NCBI GenBank assembly: GCA_040880405.1 | Contig: JBBDIM010000118.1 | Coordinates: 44,613-108,612, forward strand | Direction of reading: 5' to 3' | Origin: JBBDIM01 sp040880405 | GTDB lineage: Bacteria; Planctomycetota; Planctomycetia; Pirellulales; Pirellulaceae | DNA length: 64,000 bases | Shown here: positions 52,044 to 62,286 of the stretch, one piece after another | Layout: the number at the start of each line of letters is the position of its first letter | How positions within the stretch are numbered: the stretch's first letter is position 1 | Made by a program: the position numbers and the translations under genes | The notes under the pieces: model-generated | What the model was told of the DNA's origin: nothing | The model's database searches: none | What the model saw: only the letters and a program-made list of their open reading frames with translations

Positions 52044-52101
52044 CAAGGTAAATTAAGGTGAGCTCGAGATTTTACTCGTCTCCTCGCCGCGCGGGGAAAT
52101 A

Positions 52102-53022
52102 TCATCCGATCCACATGGAATACGGCTCTACGCCCGGCCAAGCTCGCTTACTGAGCAAGGTCATCGCGGGACATGGTTCGAAATCTCGTGGGTTCGCGTG
52201 TTGGTAATCGCCCTTGTAGTTTTCCCGGTACACCGTAACTGGATTCAGGTTGACCTGATAGGCACGTAGGCGTTCGAGCACGTTCAGCATTTGCTGCACG
52301 GTCGGTTTGTAGTGTCCACTTTTCCCGCTGATCCCGACGATTTGCCCTCGTTCGATCCGAATGGTACCGGCGGCTAGTACGCGGGCCCCGGCGAGGAAGG
52401 AAGAATGCTTGAGTTGCTGTTCTCCTTCTCTTCCGCTGGCGTAAATCCGACCTTTGACATCCATGGCGAAAAGTGACATGTTCTTTTCCAGATTGTCGCC
52501 CCACTGATCGGTGTCATAAAGTCGTAGAGCGGTCTTTCCGCCGTTGGGCGACAAATCCCACCGGTTTGCCAATCCGCTCCGGAACGAAAGTTTGAATTGC
52601 CGACGGGTCGCCTTGTCCGTGTACCACTGCTGCACACCTTGGGCCACCGCGTTCTGGTCTTCATTTTGACCGTGCGCATCGACATCCCGGCCAAAATAAT
52701 CACCCGCCTCGACATCACCATCGGTTCGAACGATGTAATCCTGCAGGGCCTGCACCGTCTCGCGTCGTTTCTTCCAAAGCGAAGTCCCCAATTTTTCAGA
52801 GTTGCTTGCATTCTTGAGGATGTACCTCGTGTGCATCAGGATCTGGACTCGCACTTCAAACTGAACACGCCACAGCCGTTGGTCCAGGTTGTAGTGTAGT
52901 TTGAGCAGTTCGATAATCCGTTCCAAAGCCGGAAATTCGGATCGCTTGAGGAGGCCGGTCAGGCCCATATCATTGGCAAACTTTTGACTCGTGGGTAACG
53001 TATGGTAAGTAATCATCGACAC
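52102..53022 (-). CDS. protein with a plant-IQM-like motif, unknown function
   Basis: A 306-residue cytoplasmic protein without signal peptide or membrane segment. The segment LKHSSFLAGARVLAAGTIRI followed by GKSGHYKPT closely resembles a motif I recall from plant IQM calmodulin-binding proteins (KHSSFLAGG ... SGHYRPT). Conserved Lys, His and Tyr in it suggest an enzyme or ligand-binding site. The first ~130 residues are mainly helical. Function is not known to me. ATG 53022 has AGGAAG 6 bases upstream. A leader hairpin (53045-53062) lies upstream and a strong terminator downstream, so it is a single-gene transcript. Confidence 0.7.
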   Translation of the reverse strand: MSMITYHTLPTSQKFANDMGLTGLLKRSEFPALERIIELLKLHYNLDQRLWRVQFEVRVQILMHTRYILKNASNSEKLGTSLWKKRRETVQALQDYIVRTDGDVEAGDYFGRDVDAHGQNEDQNAVAQGVQQWYTDKATRRQFKLSFRSGLANRWDLSPNGGKTALRLYDTDQWGDNLEKNMSLFAMDVKGRIYASGREGEQQLKHSSFLAGARVLAAGTIRIERGQIVGISGKSGHYKPTVQQMLNVLERLRAYQVNLNPVTVYRENYKGDYQHANPRDFEPCPAMTLLSKRAWPGVEPYSMWIG

Positions 53023-53044
53023 TTCCTAAAATATTGCGTTCTCA

Positions 53045-53062
53045 CCCTGAACTCCTTCAGGG
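53045..53062 (-). promoter_or_regulatory. 7-bp-stem leader hairpin with GGAG loop
   Basis: Minus-strand reading gives CCCTGAA-GGAG-TTCAGGG, a perfect stem with a GGAG tetraloop, 22 bases upstream of ATG 53022. The loop mimics a Shine-Dalgarno but the real one (AGGAAG) lies nearer the start. It could influence translation or mRNA stability. Confidence 0.4.
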
Positions 53063-53438
53063 CATGTACCATGGCAACGTGGCAGGCCGCTTCCGCTCTC
53101 CAATACCGATTACCGTCGGTCCACTAGGAAGGGAAACGCGTGATTTTACCTTCCACGGGTCGCGATTTCGAAATCCCTTAGGATTCGTCGTTCGCTCATC
53201 CAACTGCGGAATGCCCGGATTGTCGAGCGATGTCACCGCAAGTTGACAAATTTCCGGACAGAAGCAACGAAAAATAGAAGATTCTTCGGAATCGCCCAGA
53301 GGACGAATTTGCGGCGGAGACTCGCCGTCTCAGAATGTCGATGACCGGAGCGTCAACAAAGGATCGGCGCATGGCCGACCCCCGAACGCTTAGCCTCGTG
53401 AACAGCACGATGTCTGAGTAGAGCTCACGTAATGCGAA
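53063..53438. other. gap between bipA and the 306-residue gene
   Basis: No gene is convincing here. A small hairpin GATTC-ttcg-GAATC occurs near 53280-53295, possibly part of a weak bipA 3' structure. A TTGACA at 53233-53238 has no good -10 partner at 16-18 bases. Nothing else seen. Confidence 0.35.
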
Positions 53439-55250
<1,812 letters not shown>

Positions 55251-55473
55251 AGGTGGATTTCGTTACAATACGTGGTGTCGGATATTTGGGGCCGCGGATT
55301 TACAATTCCGCGAATGACCTTTAGGGGGGGGTCTAGCCCCGGTCTGCTGATCGCTGGCATGCTAATTCGCATAATGGCGGCCAAAGTAACCTTGAATCGT
55401 AGCAAATAGCACCGAAGTTGGGGTAGGGGAGTGCCGGCCGGAATTCAGCTTTCCACATCCGCGTGAGCCGCAA

Positions 55474-56016
55474 ATGACCACCAAGATGCCTAAAAACGCA
55501 AATTCAGGGCTGAATTTCGCCTCGGTTAAGATTCCGAGTACCTCCTGGGTGGCCCCTTCGGCCGATATTTTCGGCCAAGTGAATCTAGCAGAAAGGACGA
55601 TCGTCCTATTTCAAGCGGTCCTGCGGGGGGATACAGAGCTCATCGAAATTGGCGAGGGAACCAACATCCAGGACTCCTGCGTCCTGCATGCCGACCTGGG
55701 TTTACCTTGCCGGATCGGTAAAAACTGCACCCTGGGGCACCGGGCGCTCCTGCATGGGGCAACGATTGAGGACAACTGCCTGATTGGGATCGGTGCCATT
55801 GTCTTGAATGGGGCAAAAATCGGCCAAGGTAGTTTGATTGCGGCGGGAGCGTTAATCCCTGAAGGGACGGTGATTCCTCCGCATAGCGTCGTGATGGGGA
55901 TGCCGGGCAAAGTGATCCGAGAGACAACTGAGAGGGACAAATCCCGAATCGAGCACGCCGCTCGGCATTATCAGGAATGCATACCGAGCTATCAGCGAGA
56001 ATTTGCCCTGCGATAA
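55474..56016 (+). CDS. gamma-carbonic-anhydrase-like hexapeptide-repeat protein
   Basis: A 180-residue left-handed beta-helix protein of the YrdA/CaiE/PaaY group. Hexapeptide turns run through residues ~35-140, and three His at the metal-binding positions are visible: VLHAD, LGHRA and LLHGA. The Glu/Gln gate residues of true Cam are less clear, so activity is uncertain. A C-terminal helix (SRIEHAARHYQECIPSY) completes the family pattern. It is divergent from bipA and converges on the first ExoD gene. Confidence 0.88.
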   Translation: MTTKMPKNANSGLNFASVKIPSTSWVAPSADIFGQVNLAERTIVLFQAVLRGDTELIEIGEGTNIQDSCVLHADLGLPCRIGKNCTLGHRALLHGATIEDNCLIGIGAIVLNGAKIGQGSLIAAGALIPEGTVIPPHSVVMGMPGKVIRETTERDKSRIEHAARHYQECIPSYQREFALR

Positions 56017-56054
56017 TGTTGCTGCGAGGAATTCGCGCCGAGAGCGACGAAGTC

Positions 56055-56702
56055 TCACAAAAAAATCCAGATAACAAGGCCGACCGCCAGGCCAGTGAGT
56101 CCATATCCCACCAAAATCAACAGTCCGTCGCGCGAAGTAAGACCCAAGGCGAAGAAGACGACCGCCAAACCAGGTGCCCAAACCCCAAACGGGACGAACG
56201 CCAGCGGATACATCGTCACTCCCAGCATCATGCATAGAACCGCCATCAAATAACTCAGCGGGGGGCGGGTTAGTGGCGTCAAGCGATGTCGGAAGCCCTT
56301 ATCGATCCACATTGCCCATGGTTTCGATTTCTCGACGGCACGGACCAGGATCTTGCGCGAAAGTGAAAAAGATCGAAGTTTGGCGGGTAACCAAGGGCCC
56401 GATCTGCTGAAAATCATCTCGGCGGAGAATAAAAAGATGATCGGCCCGGTCACCAGGGACATGCCCGGGATGAAGCCGGCGGGAGAGATAGCAAGGACGG
56501 CCGGGACCAACAGCAGCGGGCCGTAAGATCGGCTTTCGAATGTGTTGAGTAGATCGCCCACACTAACGCGCCGCCCGTCGGTGTTTTCGACCAAGGCATC
56601 CAAGACTTCACTCAGACTTTCCGGGGGAGAAACATCCGGATTCGACTCAAAGTCGATCGGAGGGGCATCTTCGCCTAGTTGAATTTTGGGCGGCTTGATC
56701 AT
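56055..56702 (-). CDS. ExoD-family membrane protein (copy 1)
   Basis: A 215-residue ExoD-like protein with four to five hydrophobic segments and the family pattern SYGPLLLVPAVLAISPAGFIPG, FLFSAEMIFSRSGPWLP, and a C-terminal ALGLTSRDGLLILVGYG. ExoD was named for a role in rhizobial exopolysaccharide synthesis, but the molecular function is unclear. ATG 56702 is preferred over TTG 56738. It lies 156 bases downstream of the paralogue on the same strand. Confidence 0.85.
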   Translation of the reverse strand: MIKPPKIQLGEDAPPIDFESNPDVSPPESLSEVLDALVENTDGRRVSVGDLLNTFESRSYGPLLLVPAVLAISPAGFIPGMSLVTGPIIFLFSAEMIFSRSGPWLPAKLRSFSLSRKILVRAVEKSKPWAMWIDKGFRHRLTPLTRPPLSYLMAVLCMMLGVTMYPLAFVPFGVWAPGLAVVFFALGLTSRDGLLILVGYGLTGLAVGLVIWIFL

Positions 56703-56858
56703 CAGTCGATTTCGAAAACGCGGACCTGACGCCCCCAATCAAGTACCGGCGACTTTAACTTCAAACGCGTATTTACGCCGTTCCAATTGAGGCCGTTGGC
56801 ATCCGTTGCATGGGTAACCCCTCGTCGTAATTTTAACCGCAGGGTTCCTCAACTAGGC

Positions 56859-57548
56859 TCATAAAGCCCAGATTGTCAGCCCGATCGCCGCCGCGGCCAG
56901 CACGTATCCCACTAAAATGACGGCACCATCTCGGGAAGTCAAACCCAAGCCGAAGAACAAGACCGCCGAGCCCGGTACTGCCACGCCGAAAGGGACCAGG
57001 GCCAGTGGATACATGGTGGCGGCCAGCACCATGCAGGAAATGGACAGCAGATAAACCATCGGTGGGATAGCCATTATTTCCAGCCGCTTCTTGATGCCCT
57101 TTTCAACCCACAACGCCCACGGCTTTACCTTTTCTACAGTGTCAACCAACTTCTCGCGACGGATGGAGAACGATCGAAGCTTCTGAGGAAGCCATGGCCC
57201 GCTACTGCTAAAAATCATCTCGGCGGCGATCAGAAAAATGATCGAACCGGTGACCACTGACATACCAGGAATCATTCCGATCGGGGAGACGGCAAACAAC
57301 GCGGGAATCAACAAGAGTGGGCCGTACGCACGACCATCGAAGGTCTCAAGCAAGTCGCCAATGGTCACGTCCTTGCCATCGGTCTCTTCCACCAACTTTT
57401 CCAAAACAGCACTTAGCTTTTGTCCCTTCCCGCTGCTCGATTCGCCCGAGTTCGGTTCATTTCGTTCAGGCTCATCGGAGGCGACTTCGGCCTCAAACGT
57501 CTTGGGATTGATCGTTACCGCCTGGGCCCCGAGTTGGGTATCGTTCAT
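56859..57548 (-). CDS. ExoD-family membrane protein (copy 2)
   Basis: A 229-residue paralogue of the neighbouring ExoD-like gene with the same segments (AYGPLLLIPALFAVSPIGMIPG, FSSSGPWLPQKLRSFS, GLGLTSRDGAVILVGYV), so the pair arose by tandem duplication. The N-terminal ~45 residues are acidic and Ser-rich and unrelated between the two. Start ATG 57548. The two are probably one transcript. Confidence 0.85.
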   Translation of the reverse strand: MNDTQLGAQAVTINPKTFEAEVASDEPERNEPNSGESSSGKGQKLSAVLEKLVEETDGKDVTIGDLLETFDGRAYGPLLLIPALFAVSPIGMIPGMSVVTGSIIFLIAAEMIFSSSGPWLPQKLRSFSIRREKLVDTVEKVKPWALWVEKGIKKRLEIMAIPPMVYLLSISCMVLAATMYPLALVPFGVAVPGSAVLFFGLGLTSRDGAVILVGYVLAAAAIGLTIWAL

Positions 57549-57863
57549 CGGTCTACACTTGGAATTCGAGGAAAAATGTGGTCATACCGCTTGAATCCAC
57601 GCTCGATTATTGGTGCAAGTCCCATGCCAACCCCGGATTCCGACAAGTGAGAATCATCTCGGCCCTTAAATTCTCGAAACTTGATGGCTCCTGGAGAAGG
57701 TTTGAGGAATTTAAGTCCCTAAAACATGGTTGTCTATCAACCAGAAACGTGGAAGACATCCGGCCAAAAGTCGCTTCGTGTTTACCATGGGTGGCGAAAA
57801 AAAACCTGCCTCCCCAAGGGGGCGGCAGGTTCTGTGCGGAAAGATCTAAAAATAGGGGCAACC
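57549..57863. other. gap between the ExoD pair and the DUF1080 gene
   Basis: No gene in 315 bases. It contains the strong minus-strand terminator at 57797-57831 that ends the DUF1080 transcript, and the ExoD promoter should lie between that terminator and 57549; no clear -35/-10 was found. Confidence 0.5.
57797..57831 (-). terminator. intrinsic terminator (minus strand)
   Basis: AACCTGCC (57803-57810) pairs with GGCAGGTT (57824-57831), extended inside by CCCC/GGGG, and is followed on the minus strand by eight T residues (57797-57804). It ends the PSP1-DUF1080 unit, 32 bases beyond the stop at 57864. Confidence 0.92.
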
Positions 57864-58556
57864 TTATTTCAGTTCCTTCAGCTTGACATTCTTAAACCAA
57901 ACCTTCGCCCCGTGATCCTGGAATCCCAGGTATCCCTTGCGGTCAAAGTCCGCCACGGCCCGCGGTTTTCCATCGAGTTGGAACTTGTGTTTGTTCCCTG
58001 CGGGAGTCAGGCCCGGCTTGTCGAAGTCGTCGCAGTTCATCTCCGAGACCATTTCGCCATTAACCGTCACCTGAATCATCGGGCCTTCGCAGCGAATCTC
58101 AATGGAGTCCCACTCACCAGGTCCTTTGGTCATGTTTTTGGTTGGGGGGACCAGATCGTAGATGGCCCCGTAGTCGTGCTTGCTGGTTCCGCTGCCGACC
58201 ATTACCTGCATCTCGAAGCCGGTGTTGACCGGATCGTTTAGGTTTCCGATCCGAAAAAACACCCCGGAGTTACACCCTTCCGACATTTTGGCGTCGCATT
58301 TGAGAATGTAATCGCCAAATTGCTTCTCATGAACGATCAAATATCCGCCCGACTTGTGAGGTACCAACGCGTTTTCTTCGATTTTGGAGGCGACTTCCTT
58401 GCCGTTATTGCATTTCCAGCCGGTGTGATCTTTGCCATTGAATAGCAGCACCCAGCCATCCTGCTTCTCTTGATCGGTCAAGGTGTTGTCTTCGGCATGG
58501 GCATTGCCGACCAAAACCAAGCAGCACAAACTCGCCAGCAGCGGGGAAATTCGCAT
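57864..58556 (-). CDS. secreted DUF1080 (3-keto-disaccharide hydrolase-like) protein
   Basis: A 230-residue exported protein: signal peptide MRISPLLASLCCLVLVGNAHA followed by the DUF1080 concanavalin-like fold (DGWVLLFNGKDHTGWKC, LKCDAKMSEGCNSGVFFRIG, GEWDSIEIRCEGPMIQVTVN, KGYLGFQDHGAKVWFKNVKL). The family is now usually called 3-keto-disaccharide hydrolase. It is abundant in planctomycetes. ATG 58556 has GAGAGGA 8 bases upstream; the open frame continues to 58913 but that part is not protein-like. It follows the PSP1 gene by 52 bases. Confidence 0.9.
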   Translation of the reverse strand: MRISPLLASLCCLVLVGNAHAEDNTLTDQEKQDGWVLLFNGKDHTGWKCNNGKEVASKIEENALVPHKSGGYLIVHEKQFGDYILKCDAKMSEGCNSGVFFRIGNLNDPVNTGFEMQVMVGSGTSKHDYGAIYDLVPPTKNMTKGPGEWDSIEIRCEGPMIQVTVNGEMVSEMNCDDFDKPGLTPAGNKHKFQLDGKPRAVADFDRKGYLGFQDHGAKVWFKNVKLKELK

Positions 58557-58608
58557 CGCAGAAATCCTCTCAGTTCGGTGATTCAATGTCGTATCGAAGC
58601 TACAACAG

Positions 58609-59169
58609 CTACGCCATCTTACACGCTGCAGCAATCGAACACGAGCTACAACCCCCTTCGCCGCAAGCGCCACCCTCGATGGTCCCACAGTCAGGACCGC
58701 AGCCTTGCTCCAGGGTCTCGGAAAACTGGCGAATTTGGGCAGCCGAATCGTAGATTTCCGCCAGTTCGGTGGTGATTTGCTCCATTTCCGGAGAGACTTC
58801 TCCGAGGAAATAAAAGTACAGGCCGCCGCCGTCGAACAAATAATCGACCTCCAACAGCGGCGTGGTGACACCCGACTCCGCCAGCCGCCGCTGACACGCC
58901 TCGAATGCCTCACGCCGATTTTTTTCCAGCCGCACGATGATCAGATCATCCTGGATCGTGACCCCTCGCAGGATTGATCCGTCCGATACAACCTCGGCAG
59001 TGGCTGTTTCGGGGCCCAGAATCTCCCCCACTTCCAGCCCTCGAGCCGTGCGGCAAATGACACGCATCCCCCGCAGATAGGCGACCGCATCAACCGAAGT
59101 GAAGCGGCCAATGTGCCCCAAGGCCCCAATCCGGACCAAGTGCTTGCGGCTGATTGTCGACTCGATCAA
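58609..59169 (-). CDS. PSP1-domain (RicT/YaaT-like) protein with Cys-rich tail
   Basis: A 186-residue protein. Residues ~10-105 match the PSP1 domain (RTARGLEVGEILG, the LEKNRREAFEACQRRL helix, EVDYLFDGGGLYFYFLG). The tail is Cys-rich: CGPDCG, CGEGGCSSC and AACK, a likely iron-sulfur ligand set as in Bacillus RicT, where PSP1 proteins coordinate 4Fe-4S with RicA/RicF. No RicA or RicF homologue is nearby. Role in RNA processing is known only for Bacillus. It is divergent from bioB. Confidence 0.8.
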   Translation of the reverse strand: MIESTISRKHLVRIGALGHIGRFTSVDAVAYLRGMRVICRTARGLEVGEILGPETATAEVVSDGSILRGVTIQDDLIIVRLEKNRREAFEACQRRLAESGVTTPLLEVDYLFDGGGLYFYFLGEVSPEMEQITTELAEIYDSAAQIRQFSETLEQGCGPDCGTIEGGACGEGGCSSCSIAAACKMA

Positions 59170-59323
59170 TTCAACTATCCCTCACGAGAACATTCTTCGG
59201 CCCGCCGATCCCGATCGCCCCAACCGGGGCGGTGGCACGCATGGCAAGCCCGACCTTACAATAATTGCCGCCGATACCTAAAATGGTAGCTCAACTGGCC
59301 CGGCAATCAAAGCTCGGGCAACC

Positions 59324-60385
59324 GTGGATGGCACTCCTTCTCCGATCGCGAACACCCCGGGCACCTCGAACAATCCGATGCAGCTAACGACCCTCAACTG
59401 GAACGAACTAGCGACTCAAGTCCTCGCGGGCCACCAAATCTCCGAGGAGCAGGGACTTGCAATCTTGCACGGTTCCGATGATGAACTGCTCTCGATACTC
59501 GACGCGGCCTTCAAGATCCGGCGGCACTACTTCGGCAAGACGGTGCAGTTGTACCAATTGATGAACGCCAAGAGCGGACTCTGTCCGGAGGATTGTGGCT
59601 ATTGCTCGCAGTCCAAAGTCTCTGACGCCGAAATTCCCCGCTATAACTTCCTCAGCCGAGACAAACTGATGGAAGGGGCCAAAATCGCGGCGGAGCGGGA
59701 TGTCAAAACCTACTGCATCGTGATTTCCGCACGTGGCCCCAATGAACGGGAAATTAAGGCGGTCGAGACAATCGTCCCGGAGATCAAGGAAAAATATGGT
59801 CTCAAAATTTGTGCCTGCCTCGGACTCTTGACCCCCGCACAAGCGGAACGGCTCAAGGCCTGCGGAGTCGACCGCGTGAATCACAATGTGAACACGAGCG
59901 CAGATTACTACGACCAAATCTGTAGCACCCACAGCTACCAGGATCGGATCGATACCCTCACCTCGGTCCGCGATGCGGGGCTGGAGCTCTGTTCCGGCGG
60001 GATTGTCGGCATGGGAGAACAGGACATCGACGTGGTCCGCATGGCACTGGAACTCCGCGAGCTCAACGTCCACTCCATTCCGCTCAACTTCCTCAACCCA
60101 ATCGATGGCACGCCACTGGCAGGGCAGGGGAAAGACCTCTCCCCGATGCGGTGCCTGAAGATATTATCGCTGTACCGGTTTGCCAACCCAGCGAGTGAGA
60201 TCCGGATCGCCGGTGGTCGAGAGATCCACCTCAGGAGCCTCCAACCGCTGGGTTTGTATCCGGCCAACTCGCTGTTTCTGGGAGACTACCTGACGACGCC
60301 CGGTCAGAACGCCGATGACGATTTCCAGATGCTCAAAGACCTTGGTTTCACTGTCACGAAAAACGAGGAAGTGAGCGTCGGCTAA
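59324..60385 (+). CDS. bioB: biotin synthase
   Basis: A 353-residue radical-SAM enzyme with the cluster-binding CPEDCGYCSQ, GIVGMGE, the LNFLNPIDGTPL loop and the C-terminal AGGREIHLRSLQPLG. It inserts sulfur into dethiobiotin to form biotin. ATG 59378 gives a more typical N terminus (MQLTTLNWNELA) than ATG 59324, so the first 18 residues are doubtful. No other bio gene is adjacent. It overlaps the convergent secreted propeller gene by 4 bases. Confidence 0.95.
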   Translation: MDGTPSPIANTPGTSNNPMQLTTLNWNELATQVLAGHQISEEQGLAILHGSDDELLSILDAAFKIRRHYFGKTVQLYQLMNAKSGLCPEDCGYCSQSKVSDAEIPRYNFLSRDKLMEGAKIAAERDVKTYCIVISARGPNEREIKAVETIVPEIKEKYGLKICACLGLLTPAQAERLKACGVDRVNHNVNTSADYYDQICSTHSYQDRIDTLTSVRDAGLELCSGGIVGMGEQDIDVVRMALELRELNVHSIPLNFLNPIDGTPLAGQGKDLSPMRCLKILSLYRFANPASEIRIAGGREIHLRSLQPLGLYPANSLFLGDYLTTPGQNADDDFQMLKDLGFTVTKNEEVSVG

Positions 60386-61461
60386 AGGCCGGGCTCGATC
60401 TTGAGCAGTTTGCCCTCGGCCTCAACCCCCGCCAACAGGAAAAGCTCTCCCTTGGCGGAGAAGGTCATGGCAATCCCATCCTTTAGCGGCAAAACCTGAT
60501 GGGGGCTGATCGCCTGTTTACCATCTCTACGAACCGCATCGAGACGGTAGAGCCCGGGCGAATGGTCGTCGCGGTCTGCCTGGGCGAGGGCGTAGAGCCG
60601 CCCAGTTTCGGGGCTGTACGCTAAGGCGGTAACTCCGCCCAAACCGGTATCGAGCCGCAGGAGGAGCGATTTTCCGGAGGCGTCATAGAAGACGAGTTGG
60701 CTCGCCATTTCCCCATCTGGCGTCTCAATCAATGTGACCTCGCGGCGCGGACTTGTGATCATCGCGGCGATCTTTGATTTCTCCCCCTCCACGTCGCTAA
60801 CCAAATACCGCTGAAAAGATCGCTCAGCGTCTTTCTTCGAAGCTGACTCCTCCCGCCGGTCGCGACGGGCCCTCGCTGGTTCTTCCTCGGTTGCTTCGGC
60901 CTGCGTCTCCACCAAGGTAATTCCCTTCCGCCACACGCCACCACCGGTGGCTTGACCAGCGGCGTATACCAGGTCGCGGTCGATCGCTAGATAGGTGAGC
61001 GCGCCAGGTCCACTTTCCTCAGTGGGGGACTGTTCTTCCTCTTCTGATTCTTCCTCCGACGACTCGTCCGCAGGGCTGGTGGTGAGGTCTTCACCAGCTT
61101 CTTTGGCCGCCAGCGGTGAGGGCATTTCGTCCGTCAGGCGGAACATTTTAAGTAAGGAGCCATCGCTTGAATCGTCGCCCCCGGCGATCACCAGGCGGTT
61201 CTTATCGACGAATTCGAGAGCCCAAGGCAACTGTCCCTCGAATCCGGTGACCACCTCCTGCCGCTCTCCGTCGACGACGCGCACGATGGTGCCAGCACCT
61301 TGATCGACCACGAATGGTGTCTCCGTTTCTGGTTGGATTGCCACCGCGGTCGGCTTGGAGAAACCTTCAGTGACCACCTGGGTGGTCACTTCGGCCAACG
61401 CCATCGTGGCCGAGGCACCTAACAGAAACAGAACCAGCAGATAGTAGGCGGAACGACGCAT
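60382..61461 (-). CDS. secreted propeller-like protein, unknown function
   Basis: An exported protein of 359 residues from ATG 61461: signal peptide RRSAYYLLVLFLLGASATMALA. The mature part contains NHL/propeller-like strands (PTAVAIQPETETPFVVDQG, GTIVRVVDG, LPWALEFVDKNRLVIAGGDD, GVTALAYSPETGRLYALA), interrupted by a highly acidic insertion rich in Glu (residues ~130-150). ATG 61476 adds five residues. No enzymatic motif is visible. It overlaps bioB at the 3' end by 4 bases. Confidence 0.7.
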   Translation of the reverse strand: MRRSAYYLLVLFLLGASATMALAEVTTQVVTEGFSKPTAVAIQPETETPFVVDQGAGTIVRVVDGERQEVVTGFEGQLPWALEFVDKNRLVIAGGDDSSDGSLLKMFRLTDEMPSPLAAKEAGEDLTTSPADESSEEESEEEEQSPTEESGPGALTYLAIDRDLVYAAGQATGGGVWRKGITLVETQAEATEEEPARARRDRREESASKKDAERSFQRYLVSDVEGEKSKIAAMITSPRREVTLIETPDGEMASQLVFYDASGKSLLLRLDTGLGGVTALAYSPETGRLYALAQADRDDHSPGLYRLDAVRRDGKQAISPHQVLPLKDGIAMTFSAKGELFLLAGVEAEGKLLKIEPGL

Positions 61462-61574
61462 GGCAGTGGATTCCATTGGTCGGGGTGTTGATTGTTCGGT
61501 ATTTATCCAGTGTTCTCGATCAGCCAGCCAAATGCAAGTCGCGGAAAGCTTCCCGCTGGGAGAAGTCGGCCGAC

Positions 61575-61601
61575 AAAAAAAGGTGAGCCGGGGCCCACCT
61601 T
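61575..61601 (-). terminator. intrinsic terminator of leuCD (minus strand)
   Basis: AAGGTG (61580-61585) pairs with CACCTT (61596-61601), extended by GCC/GGC after one mismatch, and is followed on the minus strand by seven T residues (61575-61581). It lies 38 bases past the leuD stop. Confidence 0.8.
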
Positions 61602-61638
61602 CCTTATCTACGCGACTTTTGGAGAATCGGCAGGAAAT

Positions 61639-62235
61639 CTACGTCCCGATTCCTTGCTTCGCCTCATACTCGCGAATTTTGTCTTCCTGCTGGAGGGTCA
61701 AGGCGATATCGTCCAACCCGTTGAGCAGCTTGTGACGGCGGAATTCGTCGATCTCAAACGCGATTTCCAAGCCCTGCTCGTCGCGGATCGTTTTGCTTTC
61801 CAGGTCGACGGTCAGCTTATAGCCGGGGGTTTTGGCGGCCCGGGCAAAGATGTCGTCGATCTGCTCTTCCGTCAGCGGAATCGGCAAGGTGCCGTTCTTG
61901 AAGCAGTTGCTGTAAAAAATATCGGCGAAGCTGGGTGCCAAGACGGCCCGGATACCATAATCGTCAATCGCCCAAACCGCATGTTCCCGACTGGAACCGG
62001 AACCGAAATTTCGCCGGGCGACCAAAACCGAGGCACCTTGGACTTCCGGTTGGTTCAACTCGAAATCGGGATTGGGGCTTCCGTCATCCAGAAATCGCCA
62101 ATCGAAAAACAGGAACTGGCCAAAGCCGGTTCGTTCGATCCGTTTAAGGAATTGCTTGGGGATAATCTGGTCAGTATCGACATTGGCCCGGTCCATGGTG
62201 GCCACCAGGCCGGTATGTTTGACGAACGGTTGCAT
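61639..62235 (-). CDS. leuD: 3-isopropylmalate dehydratase small subunit
   Basis: A 198-residue LeuD: TGLVATMDRANVDTDQIIPKQFL at the N terminus, LVARRNFGSGSSREHAVWAI and FADIFYSNCFKNGTLPI are the swivel-domain signatures. It pairs with LeuC to isomerise 2- to 3-isopropylmalate in leucine synthesis. It follows leuC by 51 bases on the same strand and ends before a terminator. Confidence 0.95.
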   Translation of the reverse strand: MQPFVKHTGLVATMDRANVDTDQIIPKQFLKRIERTGFGQFLFFDWRFLDDGSPNPDFELNQPEVQGASVLVARRNFGSGSSREHAVWAIDDYGIRAVLAPSFADIFYSNCFKNGTLPIPLTEEQIDDIFARAAKTPGYKLTVDLESKTIRDEQGLEIAFEIDEFRRHKLLNGLDDIALTLQQEDKIREYEAKQGIGT

Positions 62236-62286
62236 CGCTATTTTCTCGCACTTGAGCGTTGACGACTGTGAAAAAAGTGGGGACGA

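Noticed and set aside
59285..59330. tRNA-like start (GGTAGCTCAACTGG)
   Set aside because: The D-arm-like string is not followed by an anticodon arm or a T-arm GTTCRANNC at the needed distances, and no acceptor stem pairs.
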